33,679 bases of DNA, from assembly GCA_018398765.1 (NCBI GenBank), contig JAHBMJ010000636.1, positions 5,001 to 38,679 of the forward strand. Reading direction: 5' to 3'. The position numbers and the translations under genes are program-made. This document shows positions 9,845 through 30,009 of this stretch, piece after piece (position 1 is the stretch's first letter; the number at the start of each line of letters is the position of its first letter). The DNA is from Chromera velia. Lineage: Eukaryota > Sar > Chromeraceae. Below the pieces are notes generated by a model. The model had not been told where the DNA came from. It did no database searches and saw only the letters and a program-made list of their open reading frames with translations.

Positions 9845-10730
9845 CATTGCCAATCGCTCTTTTAGTAATCTATAACTGTATATAACTGCCTAGAAGAACC
9901 TAAATATTATATCAATTAATTTTTTTTATTTATTAATGGTGTAATACATTGCACTGTAGCTTGATTTTGACTATAGTACACTACATTTCACTGTATTACA
10001 GTGTATTGCATTACATTTGGGCAACTATGCTTTCAAAGATATTATACAGACATTTCTTCGAGTCAGATAGAACAGAGAAACAAAACATGCCCTGTGTTAT
10101 CTCAAAGGGCCAGAGATGGATGGAAAATGTATTTTTAGCCATACGTTACCATATGTGCTAGTACGTGCTAGTATCGGTTTGTGCAGCACGACATTCGGGG
10201 ACCCTTCCACCAACCAAAAAAGCAGACAAAGGCACTAATAAAGTTTTCGGCACAGAAATTAGATTGGCCTATTTGCTAGCCGATTTGGCGTGATTCTAAT
10301 TTGGGAGGTTGCCAAATCACCGCGTGGAATATTTGTTTTTTTGTTAATCGGCCCCACTCCCCGGCGGGCCGGCGAGCCGCGGGGCGGGAGGCGCTGACCT
10401 ACCGCCCTCGCCCGCGCGCCGGCCTGCCGCAGCCTGCATGCCAGCTGTGTCGATCGAATCGATCGGTTCTTCTCGACAACTGATCGAGAAAACGGAACCT
10501 GTACAGTGGACGTCCGACCGGCACTGTCTGCCGTGCCCTACAAGTCCCAATTGACAGGTATATATATGGGTGTCAGGTGCACCGAATGCTTGCATGACGT
10601 CAAATGGTGCAGTCCTGTGCATCCAGACTCTGTGCCGCCCGTAGAGACTTTGTGACGCTCAGTCTGCACTTCGTCTCAATGAGAGTGTCTTTCTGAAGAA
10701 CCCTTCGCGACATCTGGAAAAAGATCCAAA
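9845..10730. other. Intergenic DNA upstream of the UVRAG-like gene
   Basis: AT-rich to about 10160, with an imperfect inverted repeat at 9940-9958/9997-10015 (15 of 19 positions pair). A GC-rich island of about 90 bp (10348-10440) follows, then a TCGATCGA-rich stretch (10449-10490). No gene is recognised. The GC island lies about 300 bp upstream of the proposed start codon and could be part of the promoter or 5' leader. A short upstream ORF (ATG 10679, stop 10694) precedes the main ATG. Confidence 0.4.
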
Positions 10731-20018
<9,288 letters not shown>

Positions 20019-20101
20019 CGGACGCAAGTAACTATTGGGGAAGAAACTGTGAACACTGAAGTTTGACAAAGAACATCAGAAACTTAACAGAAAGAGAATA
20101 G

Positions 20102-20107
20102 AATAAA
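20102..20107 (+). terminator. AATAAA polyadenylation-type signal
   Basis: AATAAA lies 83 nt after the TGA of the UVRAG-like gene, a plausible 3' UTR length. Whether this organism uses the hexamer is not known. Confidence 0.4.
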
Positions 20108-20162
20108 CTTTTAGTACGACTCATCACCATCATCATCATACCGTACGCCATCGCCATCGGCC

Positions 20163-20211
20163 TATAAATAGGCGTCTAGCGTTGGCGGCAACGTACGAGG
20201 ATCGTACGAGG
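20163..20211 (+). promoter_or_regulatory. TATA-like box followed by a direct CGTACGAGG repeat
   Basis: TATAAATA at 20163-20170 is flanked by GC-richer sequence in an AT-rich region. CGTACGAGG follows at 20192-20200 and again at 20203-20211. No ORF or RNA gene is recognised downstream, so this may be an orphan promoter, a TE remnant or chance. Confidence 0.3.
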
Positions 20212-21060
20212 CAGTTCGGTTCTTCACAACAACAGTTCACTGGCACTTTGATTTATACTATGAAGTTTAATAATGAATTATTTTCTTCATTCTTTTTAAA
20301 ATGTTATTCACAGATTGATTATAAATCGATGCAATAGAAAACCTTTATCAGAAAACAACGCTAGTAAGCAAGAACTGAATTAAACTTTATCATTTGTTAT
20401 TTGAAAGTATTTGAAAAACATCTAGGCATACAAAGCTTAAAGCTATTAGTGAGCCTATAGTATAGGAGGGGTTAACTTTAGCCCCAGTCTCCCCCGGCCA
20501 GCATATGTAAAAAGAAAAAAATGGAAACGGAACAAATTAGATGTGTTTTCAAGTGATAAACTTGAATGAGTGAACAGTAAATGACTAAATAAACAAAAGG
20601 CTGGGTTTAGTCGTCAAAAACTATATATCTTGAAATTTATTTTTAAAGTATCAAAGTATGTCAGAATAATATGTAACCTGATGGAAGCGCAGGCAGCGGT
20701 GCACGCAGAGCGTACGGGAGATACGGTGACAGCGAGGTACGACATTGAAGATGTGAGCAACAGGATTTTAATTTCAATGCGAACTAATGCAAACTGCATA
20801 CATCTGATGCAAACAAGCTAAGAAACTTAGGAGCGAACAGCCTCAGAAAGCAAGAAAAATAACAACTGTTTGATACATGCTATAGCCTAGTTGCTTGAAG
20901 CAGCAGAAAGGTACGTTCGGTCGCGAGTATTGTTGAATTGTTTGGTAAGTGCCCCCCGCATCGCTTTCCGAGGCCATAGTGATTTTTGACGCTTTTCTGA
21001 GCCAATGAAGAGCGGAGCTTTCCGGGGCCCTTTTTGTTAGGGAAAAGTTTGGTATATCGA
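20212..21060. other. AT-rich intergenic DNA, no gene seen
   Basis: I see no coding frame with a recognisable composition and no RNA gene. The small frames at 20614-20821 overlap on both strands and look random. Confidence 0.5.
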
Positions 21061-22266
21061 TATTATCACAGCCACGGGGAATAAGATTTTTCCGTATACA
21101 AAAGTCCATACACAAAAGCCACGTATAAAAGTTTTTTGCTGTTCCGAGACTAAATCTGTGCACGCGGAACAACAAATTTCTCCGAGCGGATTTCTGCGTG
21201 CAAAAGTTGTCTGTGCGCAAATCTTTGCGTGTAGATTTTTGTTTTTGACGAGCCATGTGCAAAAGTTGCCGTCCATCTGCACAAGTTGTTGACTGTATCA
21301 CAAAAAGATGAATGGGTAGCCTCTCTTTAGATGGTCGATGTAGCTAGGTGTAGGTAGGTGGCCTTTGTTCAGAGATATCGGTATTGAAAATTTGTTTTTG
21401 CGTACATTAACAAGAATTGCTCGGTCGGCAACAGAGACGGGCTGCATGAGCTAAACGATGGGGAAACGACAAGCCCAGAAAGAGAAGATTGAAGAGCGGA
21501 GGGCGAAACGTGTTCTCAGCTGGAAGAAGTTTTCGGGCGGCGTGCACTGCAAGCGAGTCGCTGTGGATTTGACGGTGTACGAGAAGACCGCACATCGCTT
21601 GCGATTGAACCTCCAAGCCCGCGTTGTCACCGGGCTCCACCAGCATTTCTCTTTCGGGCGCTATTGTCTTTAGCAGCTACCAGTGAGAGACATAAACAAT
21701 TCTCAATGCACACCCGGTCCACTCTACGTGAGAAAAAAACCTAGAATTGCCGCGCTCAAGTCTCAATGGGCACAAGTCGACGCCAACAACTAAGAGAAAA
21801 GAACTCAAGAACGCCACGTACAATTTACAATTCTTAAGGGACACCAGTCGACGTGCCAACAAGGGAACAGAAAGCAGCGTACGTACAGACACACCCAATA
21901 CTCACACATCCAAACGATGCGTACGCACACAAATTTTAAAGCGCTCTGCTTTGCTGGAACGGCTAGCGAGACTGCAGGGTCCATCTCAAAATTTTTCTGA
22001 CGCTGTCTCTTCTCCTGACACACCTGTTTGAACTAAAACAAACATTTGCAAGCGGCCGCTTTCCACAAACTTTTGTTCACGGATGTAACAACATTTGCAC
22101 GCGGAAATGCCGCATGCACGCAACATTTGCACACGGAATCGCGCAACAATTGTGTGCGGAATCTCAAATCCGTGCAGACGGATTTTCGGCCAAAACTTTT
22201 GCACGCGGCTTTTGCGCACGGACTTTTGTACACGAAAAAATTTCATTCCCCGTATCTGTGATAATA
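21061..22266. mobile_element. Non-LTR-free DNA element with about 79-bp terminal inverted repeats and subterminal repeats
   Basis: The left end (TATTATCACAG..., 21061-21139) matches the reverse complement of the right end (22188-22266, ...CTGTGATAATA) at roughly 83 % of positions, with mostly transition mismatches. If the inverted repeat starts at TTATCACAG it is flanked by TA on both sides, as in Tc1/mariner-like insertions. Inside each end a unit close to CGTGCGCAAAAGTT recurs about eight times, facing inward on each side (left to about 21290, right from about 22035). Such subterminal arrays are typical transposase-binding regions. No transposase is visible in the 1.2 kb, so this is probably a non-autonomous element. 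Confidence 0.72.
21458..21673 (+). CDS. Small basic ORF (71 aa) inside the inverted-repeat element
   Basis: A true ATG opens MGKRQAQKEKIEERRAKR, continues with mixed residues (SWKKFSGGVHCKRVAVDLTVYEKTAHRLRLNL) and stops at TAG 21671-21673. It is more GC-rich than the surrounding element and resembles host exons in composition, so it may be a captured gene fragment or a chance ORF. No family is recognised. Confidence 0.25.
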   Translation: MGKRQAQKEKIEERRAKRVLSWKKFSGGVHCKRVAVDLTVYEKTAHRLRLNLQARVVTGLHQHFSFGRYCL

Positions 22267-22270
22267 CTAG

Positions 22271-22511
22271 CCTGGCCTGTCAAAAAAGTAAGCCGGTAAA
22301 GATTATCAGGCCCGTCAAATATCCCTGGCCTGTCAAAAAATTTCTTGAGGGTTCGTGGATGCATAGCACGTCCCAGCATACCGGCCGTTAGTCCCGTCAA
22401 AATAGCGTGTACATGGCCTATCAAAATAGCCTGGCGCAGGCTGGTTAGTGAGCTTGGCTGGCAGGCTCACCAAAAATCCCTGGCCTGTCAAACATTTATG
22501 GCCTGTCAAAT
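22271..22511 (+). repeat. Eight dispersed copies of a CCTGGCCTGTCAAA-like motif
   Basis: Copies start at about 22271, 22307, 22323, 22392, 22413, 22463, 22478 and 22499. The core is TGGCCTGTCAAA, with variants TCCCGTCAAAA, GGCCTATCAAAA and GGCTCACCAAAA. All face the same way and spacing is irregular (about 15-70 bp). The array lies between the inverted-repeat element and the tail of the LINE. Confidence 0.75.
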
Positions 22512-22571
22512 GTCCCCAGCCGGATAATTTCAATTCCAAGGCACTCACCTTTTTCGCGGGCGTGAGTCATA

Positions 22572-22598
22572 TATTAGGTATTAGGTATTAGGTATTAA
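22572..22598 (-). repeat. 3' tandem tail of the LINE: (TATTAGG)3 plus a partial unit (plus strand)
   Basis: TATTAGG occurs at 22572-22578, 22579-22585 and 22586-22592, followed by a partial unit running into a G run. On the LINE strand this is a CCTAATA repeat at the very 3' end, where several LINE families carry short tandem repeats instead of poly(A). Confidence 0.75.
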
Positions 22599-23045
22599 GG
22601 GGGGGTATGGGAGCATCCGCCCATCCGGGTAGTACCTCCACCCCATACACATACATCATGCAACTGCTCGGTATTACCCGCCGCACGCTACGTGTCTGGT
22701 CATGCATGCGGTCTATTGGCCCGCTCCCTAGAGTGGTCCTAGATAAAAAACCTCCGGCATGCAGTACCAGTCAATGAGGAAAAACAGGCCAAGGTGGAAA
22801 ACCGACTCATGCTAAGAGGAGAAGAACTCCTACCAAGCACGCTGCATCAACGACCGAGAAGAAGAATAGATAAATTAGTCAGCACAACCTCTTCTAGCTC
22901 TAAGAGTAGGGTGCAGCGCCAGACAGTCTTCGACTTCCAAGGCCAGAACCAAATCTCCCTCTCCGCCTCAAGTTACGCTTTCTCGCTCCGGCCCAGTATA
23001 TCAGACCAACACATCCAACCCCTTACTCCTTTACAGACAAGAACA

Positions 23046-26000
23046 TTACGCACAAGGGATGGAAAGATATGCACCGTTGATAGCGAGAGCATCTGCTACC
23101 TTGTTACCAGGCCCTTTATTGTGCGCTTTCACCCATTGGATAGACACAGTCCCCCCCAGTACCCATTCATATTCATTGACAAGGCTAACCAACTTGCCAA
23201 TCAAATCTTGATTGCACACTGGCTTTCCATTAGGTCTTCTCCAACCATTTCTTTCCCATCGCGGAACCCATGACTCCAGGGCTTGGCAAGCATACTACGA
23301 ATCAGATTTGATTATCAGCATGCGAGGAGGACCATGGAGAATTCCAGTTTCAAGCGCAGCTATGATCGCACTCAGCTCGGCTCGATTGTTTGTCTGCTTA
23401 GCTCTGAGTCTACAACTGAGCTTACATGGATGTCCAAGACCCCAATATGTTCTATAACCCGCCTTCGCGTGCGGCGTACCATTAGAGCGGCTGGCGCCAT
23501 CCGTGTAGACAACTAACATTTGTGAGAGTGGCAGAAGGGGGAGAAGCAGATAAGTGCCTGAACGGTGGGCATCTAACGACCGGACAGCAGGCAACATGGT
23601 GGAACGCCGGCCTGCAGAAAGAGTTGATTTAGCGGCGACTCTACATAGCAGACTGGCTTAGATGGGGGCTGCAGACGTTGAAGTGAGGATCGGAAGACTC
23701 TGATCCTGAATGACGATAGCTTGACGTGACTGTCTAGCAGACGTTGTGCCCCTTACCCCCCCCGTGCCAGCAGACCGATTCGGCAAACCCTGTCGGCCCA
23801 CATCTTCTCCATCCGAAGGGGTGTCCTGTCTCGTTATATCTCTTCGTTTGCAAACTAGAGACTCGTTGATCCCTACCAACGTTCGCTCCACCAATCCAGG
23901 GCGTTCAGAAAGTAGTGGGACAAGGATTTTGACAAAGAATATCTCGCTGCGGTCGAGTGTGCTGAGGCTGAAGTACTTCGCTTTCGGCGAGACCCGCAGG
24001 ACCTGCTGGAATCGATCTCTAGCAGAGTCAAATTCCGGGCAGTCAGAAAGAGCATGAAGCTCATCACCGATGGGTAGATCTTGCGATGGGGTCGTTAGGT
24101 TTCGTTCTTTGCAAAATAAACAGCGAGCGAGGGGGGAAAAAGCCGTCATACCTCTAAACAAGGCCGTCCTGGCCGAGGTTTGGCAGATTCCCAGTCGGAA
24201 AAGAGAGATAACTCGACGAGACTGGAAGAGAAGCGAGCGTTCCAGGAGGTAGGAACGGGGGAACGGTTTTTCGAAGTGCGGCCACAGCTCGTGACGCCAC
24301 AGCAGACGTGCAAGCCTGCTTGACGAGGCATCGGAAAGATGTGTGCAACCAAAAGGAGGGGACGGAGACAGAGGTAAGACGAAAAAAGGGGGGGGGACAC
24401 CCGGAGAAGACCAATTTGTCTGTTGAGTTGCCGTCTCCCAGACTCTTCTCTGCACACCACCCATCGGCGATGAAAAGAGCTCCCCCCCCCATAACATCAC
24501 CGTACTCGAAGACAAAAGGCTTTGTGAAAGCACATCAGTGGGGTCTAGTTTTGCTACAAGACAACAGGACGAAACGAAAGAAACAAAGTCGTCCAAAATG
24601 GCCAGTTGTCGCCTCTTACACAGTTCTCTGTACACAAGGTTGGTTAGGTCATTCACTGGCCTCTGCGCCACTCCCCACAGGAACCTGAGCGCTCTTTCTG
24701 CTAGGGTTGCGGCTGCGGGTAGGATATCAAACTCAAGGAGGGTGAGAATCCTTGGGGAGGTTCGGGGAAGGCCAACCTGGGACCGGCATAGGCTTAACCA
24801 GAAGTCGTTAATAAGATGCAGTTGTCGAGGGGACAAGCCCGCTGTCTCCGCCGAATAGAGGAATACTGACGAGGCTGCAGTCCTGCACATTGTTATCAAC
24901 CTCCCCGGGGAGACCTTGCCAAGCAGTGCAAGTTCCCTAAGTAATGCAAACACCTTCCTCTTCCCTTTTTTTAGACGCATTTCAAAAGCGCGACTGACTG
25001 CCCCATTCCTGTCGAAAATTACACTCAGATATTTAAACTCCGAACAACGTTGTATGACTTTCCCCCCAAAGAGAAAGACCTTCCTTTTGCCCAAACTCCA
25101 TTCCTCCCCCACAAACAACAAGTATAACTTTGAGACATTCACAGATAATCCGTTTTTCTGACAGTAGGCAGACAAACGATCAAGCATGCAAGTCAGCTCA
25201 CCTGGGTTTGGGTGAAACAAAACGAGATCATCAGCGTAAAGGAGGCACTCAAGCTCACAGAAGTCAGAAGAAGGCCCAACCCCAACCTTGGCGGAAGTCA
25301 GGTGACTGGAAGACGAAGAGGAGGCAGACGAAACAGCTGCCAGCAAGGCTGGAGGGAGAGCGGAAGATGAAGGGGGGGGTTGGGGATTCTGATCGGATGG
25401 CCCAGTCCTATTTGACAAGGCCGTAAGACGTCGGTCAGCGATAAAAGACGGGAGGTCATTTATAAAGAGATTAAATAATAGTGGCGAGAGTGGATCGCCC
25501 TGCTTGACCCCAACGCTCTCTTTAAACCAAAACTTGCCAGCAGTGGGAGCTAAGCCCGCTATACACCGATTCTGCATACCCTCACTGGCAGGTTGACAGA
25601 CCGTTGCCCACACGTCAGTGTATATACCTTGAACAACCCGTACCCAATGAGGGGGGACCCCCTCCTCCTTTAAGCGCTTCCACAAACGCTTATGTCCTAC
25701 CGAGTCAAATGCTTGCTTCAAGTCGATAAAAACACAATGCATACCCGGGGAGTGATACTTCTTGAGGATGTGGTTGAAAACGAACAGAGCGTCCCTGGTA
25801 CCTTTACCCTTTTGAAATCCAAACTGCACCCGGGAAAGCGAAACAATCTTCCTCAATCCCTGATCAACGAGTAAGCTGAACGTCTTCGAGAGGTGTCCAA
25901 GCAGGTGGATCGGTCTGTAGGAGGCCGGGTCCTCCGGGTCCTTTCCGGGCTTCAGCACCGGCAAGATAAGACATCTATTCCAGATTGACGGAATTCTGCC

Positions 26001-29000
26001 CTCTACAAGGCAGACGTTAAACACGTCTGTGACTGAGGCTACGAAGAGCGGGTTTTGGGACCATTTCCTCAGGTTTTCAACCACCAGCCCATCAATGCCA
26101 GCCGCCTTCTTTTTCTTACCAGCCCTTAGACAGGACTTTACTTCCTCNNNNNNNNNNNNNNNNNNNNNNNNNNNNNNNNGAGGAAAACCTGGCGGTGGCA
26201 CTAGGGGGGCAGAGGACCCCTGAAGTGATGGGGGTATCTCCGTGCTCAAGGGCGCCAAGCCTCGCACAGGAGGGGTACAGGCATTCTGTGAGACAGTTGA
26301 GACCGATATGCCAGGGACTGTGAGAGAGGAAGAACTCGGAAGGGGCCCTGAACAGCATCCCCCGGGACTGGATTCCTCAGAACAGCGGAATACTTGAGCA
26401 AAGTGCTCAGCAAAAGCCCAGGGGGAGGGGACTCTTGTTGTGGGGGCAGCTGACCTACCATCGTCGGCACGAGAGGGCATCAACCTTGCTGCTGCGCGTT
26501 TACGGAGGTCTCTGAGTAGTTCATAGATTCTATGTGGACTTTTCTGCAGTTCCGCTTGCAGCACTCTTTCCCGCTCCACTGCGTCCGACTTCACATAAGC
26601 TGATAAGGCTCGGTTGTATGCTGTTTTAGCCTCCCTGTACTTTTTGTAGGTCTCTGCGATGACAAGGTGTAACGGTCGGCTGGACCCTACAGGAAGTCGT
26701 CCGGGAGCCAACAACAATGCCTTTTGTTTCCTCACTTCAGTTGCCCATCACCGCACCTCTAATCGGAGTGGTCGAAGAATTGGGGGCCTGTTCCGGGGCA
26801 CATTGGACCTTCTTCCTGCCCTCCAAGTCGCCCCTGCAGATACCCTCCTTTGTCTATCATTAGGTGAAGCAACACATCTGGGAGGTGGTGACGGGCTCTC
26901 AGAGTTCAAAAGAGGAGGGCAGGGAGCAATCGAGGGGGGACGGCCACCTGCCTCACCACACACTGCCTGAAACCATCCGGAGAAAATGGAATCAATCGTA
27001 TCCCCCTGCTCCATGCCAGCGGGTAAGGGGGAAGGCTGCACTGCACCTATATTTAGGCCCATCCAGGGAGATTTACGGATATTTAGGTAGGAACACAGCT
27101 TGTTCAACGCATTGGTAAATCCTGGTAAGTCGAAAGTCGGGACAGAGCAGTGGGCACCGGGCCTTGGCCAGCTGCCACGAAGGCAGGAGGCGAATTCCCA
27201 CCCCTCAGGCAGGGTAGGCAGGGGCCCAGGAGGCAAGTGGGACTCGTTGCTCATGCTGTGGACAGCGCGGGTTAGACCATACTCGTTCGACCCCTGGGGG
27301 GGGCCTGGACGCCTAGGTTCTGCAACTGGGCATTCATTGTGCGGTGCAACCTGAGCTTGCCTAAACCCCGCGCACTGCCAGAGGAGAGTGTGATCCGGTG
27401 CTATCTCCCTGTCCCTTCTGATGGAGAAGGAGCGAAGGAGTGGGAGAAGGTTTGTACTGACGAACATGTAGTCTACAACCGAAGCCCCAGCTTCTCGGAA
27501 ATACGTGTGCTCGGCAGACGACGGACAAGGGTCCTACAGGGCCGACCCTAGGAGAGGGTCCTCACGGCTCTCTTCGGGTGATCTCTGAGTTATAGACGGG
27601 TGCTCACAGCTCTGTCCTAAGATCGGAGCACCATCAATAGCACGAGGGTTGGGGGGCAGGCACGATAGGAGGGGGGGCTGAACAGCAGGGATGAGTCTTA
27701 CCCCATTCAATATGGTCAGTTCACACTCTGACGCCCTGTCAATAAGGGTTTTCCCCTGTAGGTCCGGCCTCCTGCGATCTCTACTGTCCCTTTAGATCTA
27801 GATATAGAGAGAGGGGCCCAAACGCTGCTCTCTACCAGCTAGGGCTATGTGGTCAGAGGTATGAGGCATCGGGGCGTTGTCTGATAACGACGGGAGGAGG
27901 ACTTTGGTGCAAAGGTTGGCCGTGTGTGCATTGAAGTCCCTACACAAGACTCTGAAGTCAGCTTGCGAGGACATTAGGACCCCTTGGATCCCATCCCAGA
28001 GGGCGTCCGAGGAGACACCCGCGTAACGCTGTGCAAAGAAGGTGGGAAAGTAAGCACCTACAATTGTAAACATCCGGGCCTCGGTTATAGGGGCTTTATC
28101 ACAAAGGGGATTTGCAGGGATCTGGGCAAGCTCAGCAGGTGCTGGAAACCTGATTGAAGCGCAAGAAGGGCCGATTGCATTGCTTTTTGGGACTTCTGGG
28201 CACAATTGTTTATTCAGGAAAAAGGCTACCCCCCCCGTAAACCTAGTGGGATCATCTGCTGTTTCATGGTAGTGCGGGAAATTTAGGCACCAATGCGTGT
28301 CCAAGTGGAGTTCTTCTGACAGCATGCGCGTCTCTGTATATACGAGGATGTCCATGCAGTCTAAGAGATCCCGGAAGCGGGGACACTGCAAGCGGTCGGA
28401 CAGTCCACAGACATTCACATACAGTATGGCCAGCATCCAACTATCGAACACAGAAAAGCCATCAAACAATTCAAAACAAGACATAGAGAGTCCACACCCC
28501 GATGGTCCGCCTGCCGAGTCTCCCAGAAAACCTCCCTGGGGGTCTGCTAGGGGTTCACGAGCCTCACTGGCCGTCAGACGAAGGGTGGCTGTCGTCATCT
28601 GGGGTGGCCCAGGGGGGCTTTCCCGCTCCATTCGATACCCTTCGATGGCTGTGCCCATTGCCAGGCCTGCAATCAACGTCGTTACTAGGCTACTATCAGA
28701 TCTCAGCGGGGGTAAGAGAAAGTCAGGGGTCGGGTCCTCGCTGGCCCCAGTCACGGAGGGGCACCCACTACCACCAGCGGTCAGTTCACTATTACATTCC
28801 CCCCTAAAGGCATCAGGAGTCTGACCACTCAAAGCAGTCCCCTCTGGGCAAACTTGTACAGTGCCACCAGACTGGGGCACAGTTGAGGCTTTAGCAGGCA
28901 ACCATGTGGACAGTCGGGGGGTCAAACTCCTGCTTTGACTAGGGTGTCTGGGACTATCCGAAAAATAAGTCACAGGGGGGGAACTCACAGTTGTGTCTAC

Positions 29001-29066
29001 CTCTCGTACCCCCTCAGCGAAATAATGATCGTTTTCTCTCAGCCAACATTCATCACCCTCCCCCAC
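23046..29066 (-). pseudogene. LINE ORF2: AP endonuclease, reverse transcriptase, CCHC-like finger, RNase H
   Basis: One minus-strand frame of about 2,000 codons, broken only by stops at 27798, 27792, 27534, 26748, 23658 and 23295. The endonuclease (about 28440-27390) starts ILYVNVCGLSDRL, has YTETR, GGVAFFL, CRDFNAH (the usual Gly before Asp is Arg) and VVDYMFVS, and ends APDH where Ser-Asp-His is usual. RT (about 26130-24800) has FIDLKQAFDSVGHKRLW, VGVKQGDPLSPLLFNLF and YADD at 25227-25238. Between the QGDPLSP and YADD motifs lies a Ser/Pro-rich insert of about 50 residues. A finger with CLFC...H...C is near 24115-24040. RNase H (about 23525-23046) has VVYTDGAS, NNRAEL, IKSDS and VKAHNKGPGNKVADALA, so all four acidic residues are present; the TAG at 23295 directly follows SDS, where Gln is common. 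Confidence 0.9.
26148..26179. other. Assembly gap (32 N)
   Basis: A run of 32 undetermined bases inside ORF2, just before the RT. The flanks read TTCCTC before and GAGGAA after, an inverted repeat, so a hairpin may have blocked sequencing. Both sides stay in the same frame with the stated gap length, although that length may be nominal. Confidence 0.98.
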
Positions 29067-29104
29067 ACTACACCTCTGTTTCCTCCCAGTGCTCGGTCCC
29101 GATA

Positions 29105-29917
29105 CTACAGAGCGCCCCCGTTTCCCTCCGGGGCAGCCGCTTGCCTGCTGAGTCCTAACATCGCCCCCGAGTCCTCCCCACCCGAGTTCTGTGGGGGGCG
29201 TGAGGAAACGGGGGGCGGAAAAAGCAGACTAGACCCTGAAGGGGGCAACGGGTCCGGGGTAGCTGTCACCTTAGATGGTTGGGGGGGCTGGTGGAGGGGT
29301 GGAGACAGGGAGACGGAGGGCTCCGCTGTCTGGGGGACAGCTGAGCCCATAAAAAAACCCCGGTCCCCTACAAACGCATCCATTAGCATGCCTTTGGGAG
29401 GGCCTTCACGCGTCTGCTGCTTTATGGGGGCCTCGGTGCGGGCCCCTAGTAGGGGCAGCCCTGCCAGAGAGAGGGCTGTAGGTTCCGTACCATCGTCAGT
29501 GTCGGGCCCTGGGCGGGGCTGCGTGTCGTGGCCGAACTTAGGGAGGGTCTGTCCTGGGGACTGTCTGCGAGGGGGCGTCGAAAAGACCGATTCACCCTGC
29601 CTCGGAGCGGTCATCTGCGGAAAGGTCAGGTAGGGCCTCCCTCCTGCTGAAGCAGACGGTGTTACCGCTGTAGCACTCTCCCAATTCCATTTCCCAAGTG
29701 TGGAGGGACTACCACAGCCCGCTGCAGCCGTCTCTCTGGACCCAGCAGGAGGCTGACCGGGGGCTTTTTCGACTATTAGGATCAAAGGGGGCGGGACCAT
29801 CGCCACAGCGGACGCAACGACGCGGCGGTCGGGAAGAGAGGTTCTGAGACTGTTGGTCAGGGTCTGTGAGAGCGATTTTGAGTAACTAGGCAGAGAGGGG
29901 GGTGGGGGGGGGGGCAA
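29105..29917 (-). CDS. Pro/Ser-rich LINE ORF of unknown function (270 aa)
   Basis: It starts MPPPPPPSLPSYSKSLSQTL and is disordered throughout (Pro, Ser, Gly, Thr), with no domain recognised. It lies between ORF1 (other frame) and ORF2 (39 nt downstream, third frame). It could be the C-terminal part of ORF1 after a frameshift or a separate reading frame. G-rich plus-strand runs (29880-29915) may hide indels. Confidence 0.4.
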   Translation of the reverse strand: MPPPPPPSLPSYSKSLSQTLTNSLRTSLPDRRVVASAVAMVPPPLILIVEKAPGQPPAGSRETAAAGCGSPSTLGKWNWESATAVTPSASAGGRPYLTFPQMTAPRQGESVFSTPPRRQSPGQTLPKFGHDTQPRPGPDTDDGTEPTALSLAGLPLLGARTEAPIKQQTREGPPKGMLMDAFVGDRGFFMGSAVPQTAEPSVSLSPPLHQPPQPSKVTATPDPLPPSGSSLLFPPPVSSRPPQNSGGEDSGAMLGLSRQAAAPEGNGGAL

Positions 29918-30009
29918 TACAGCGGACTTCGGGCGCTTAGGGGAGTCTTTCTATGCTGAGGGCGAGGGGGGATTTGTCAGACCATCAGTCTGGATATCGT
30001 CAGGGGGCG

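Noticed and set aside
10348-10440. rRNA fragment in the GC-rich island
   Set aside because: High GC alone; no conserved rRNA sequence was recognised.
22794-23273. 159-aa plus-strand ORF
   Set aside because: It overlaps the LINE 3' UTR and RNase H on the opposite strand; the RNase H motifs on the minus strand decide.
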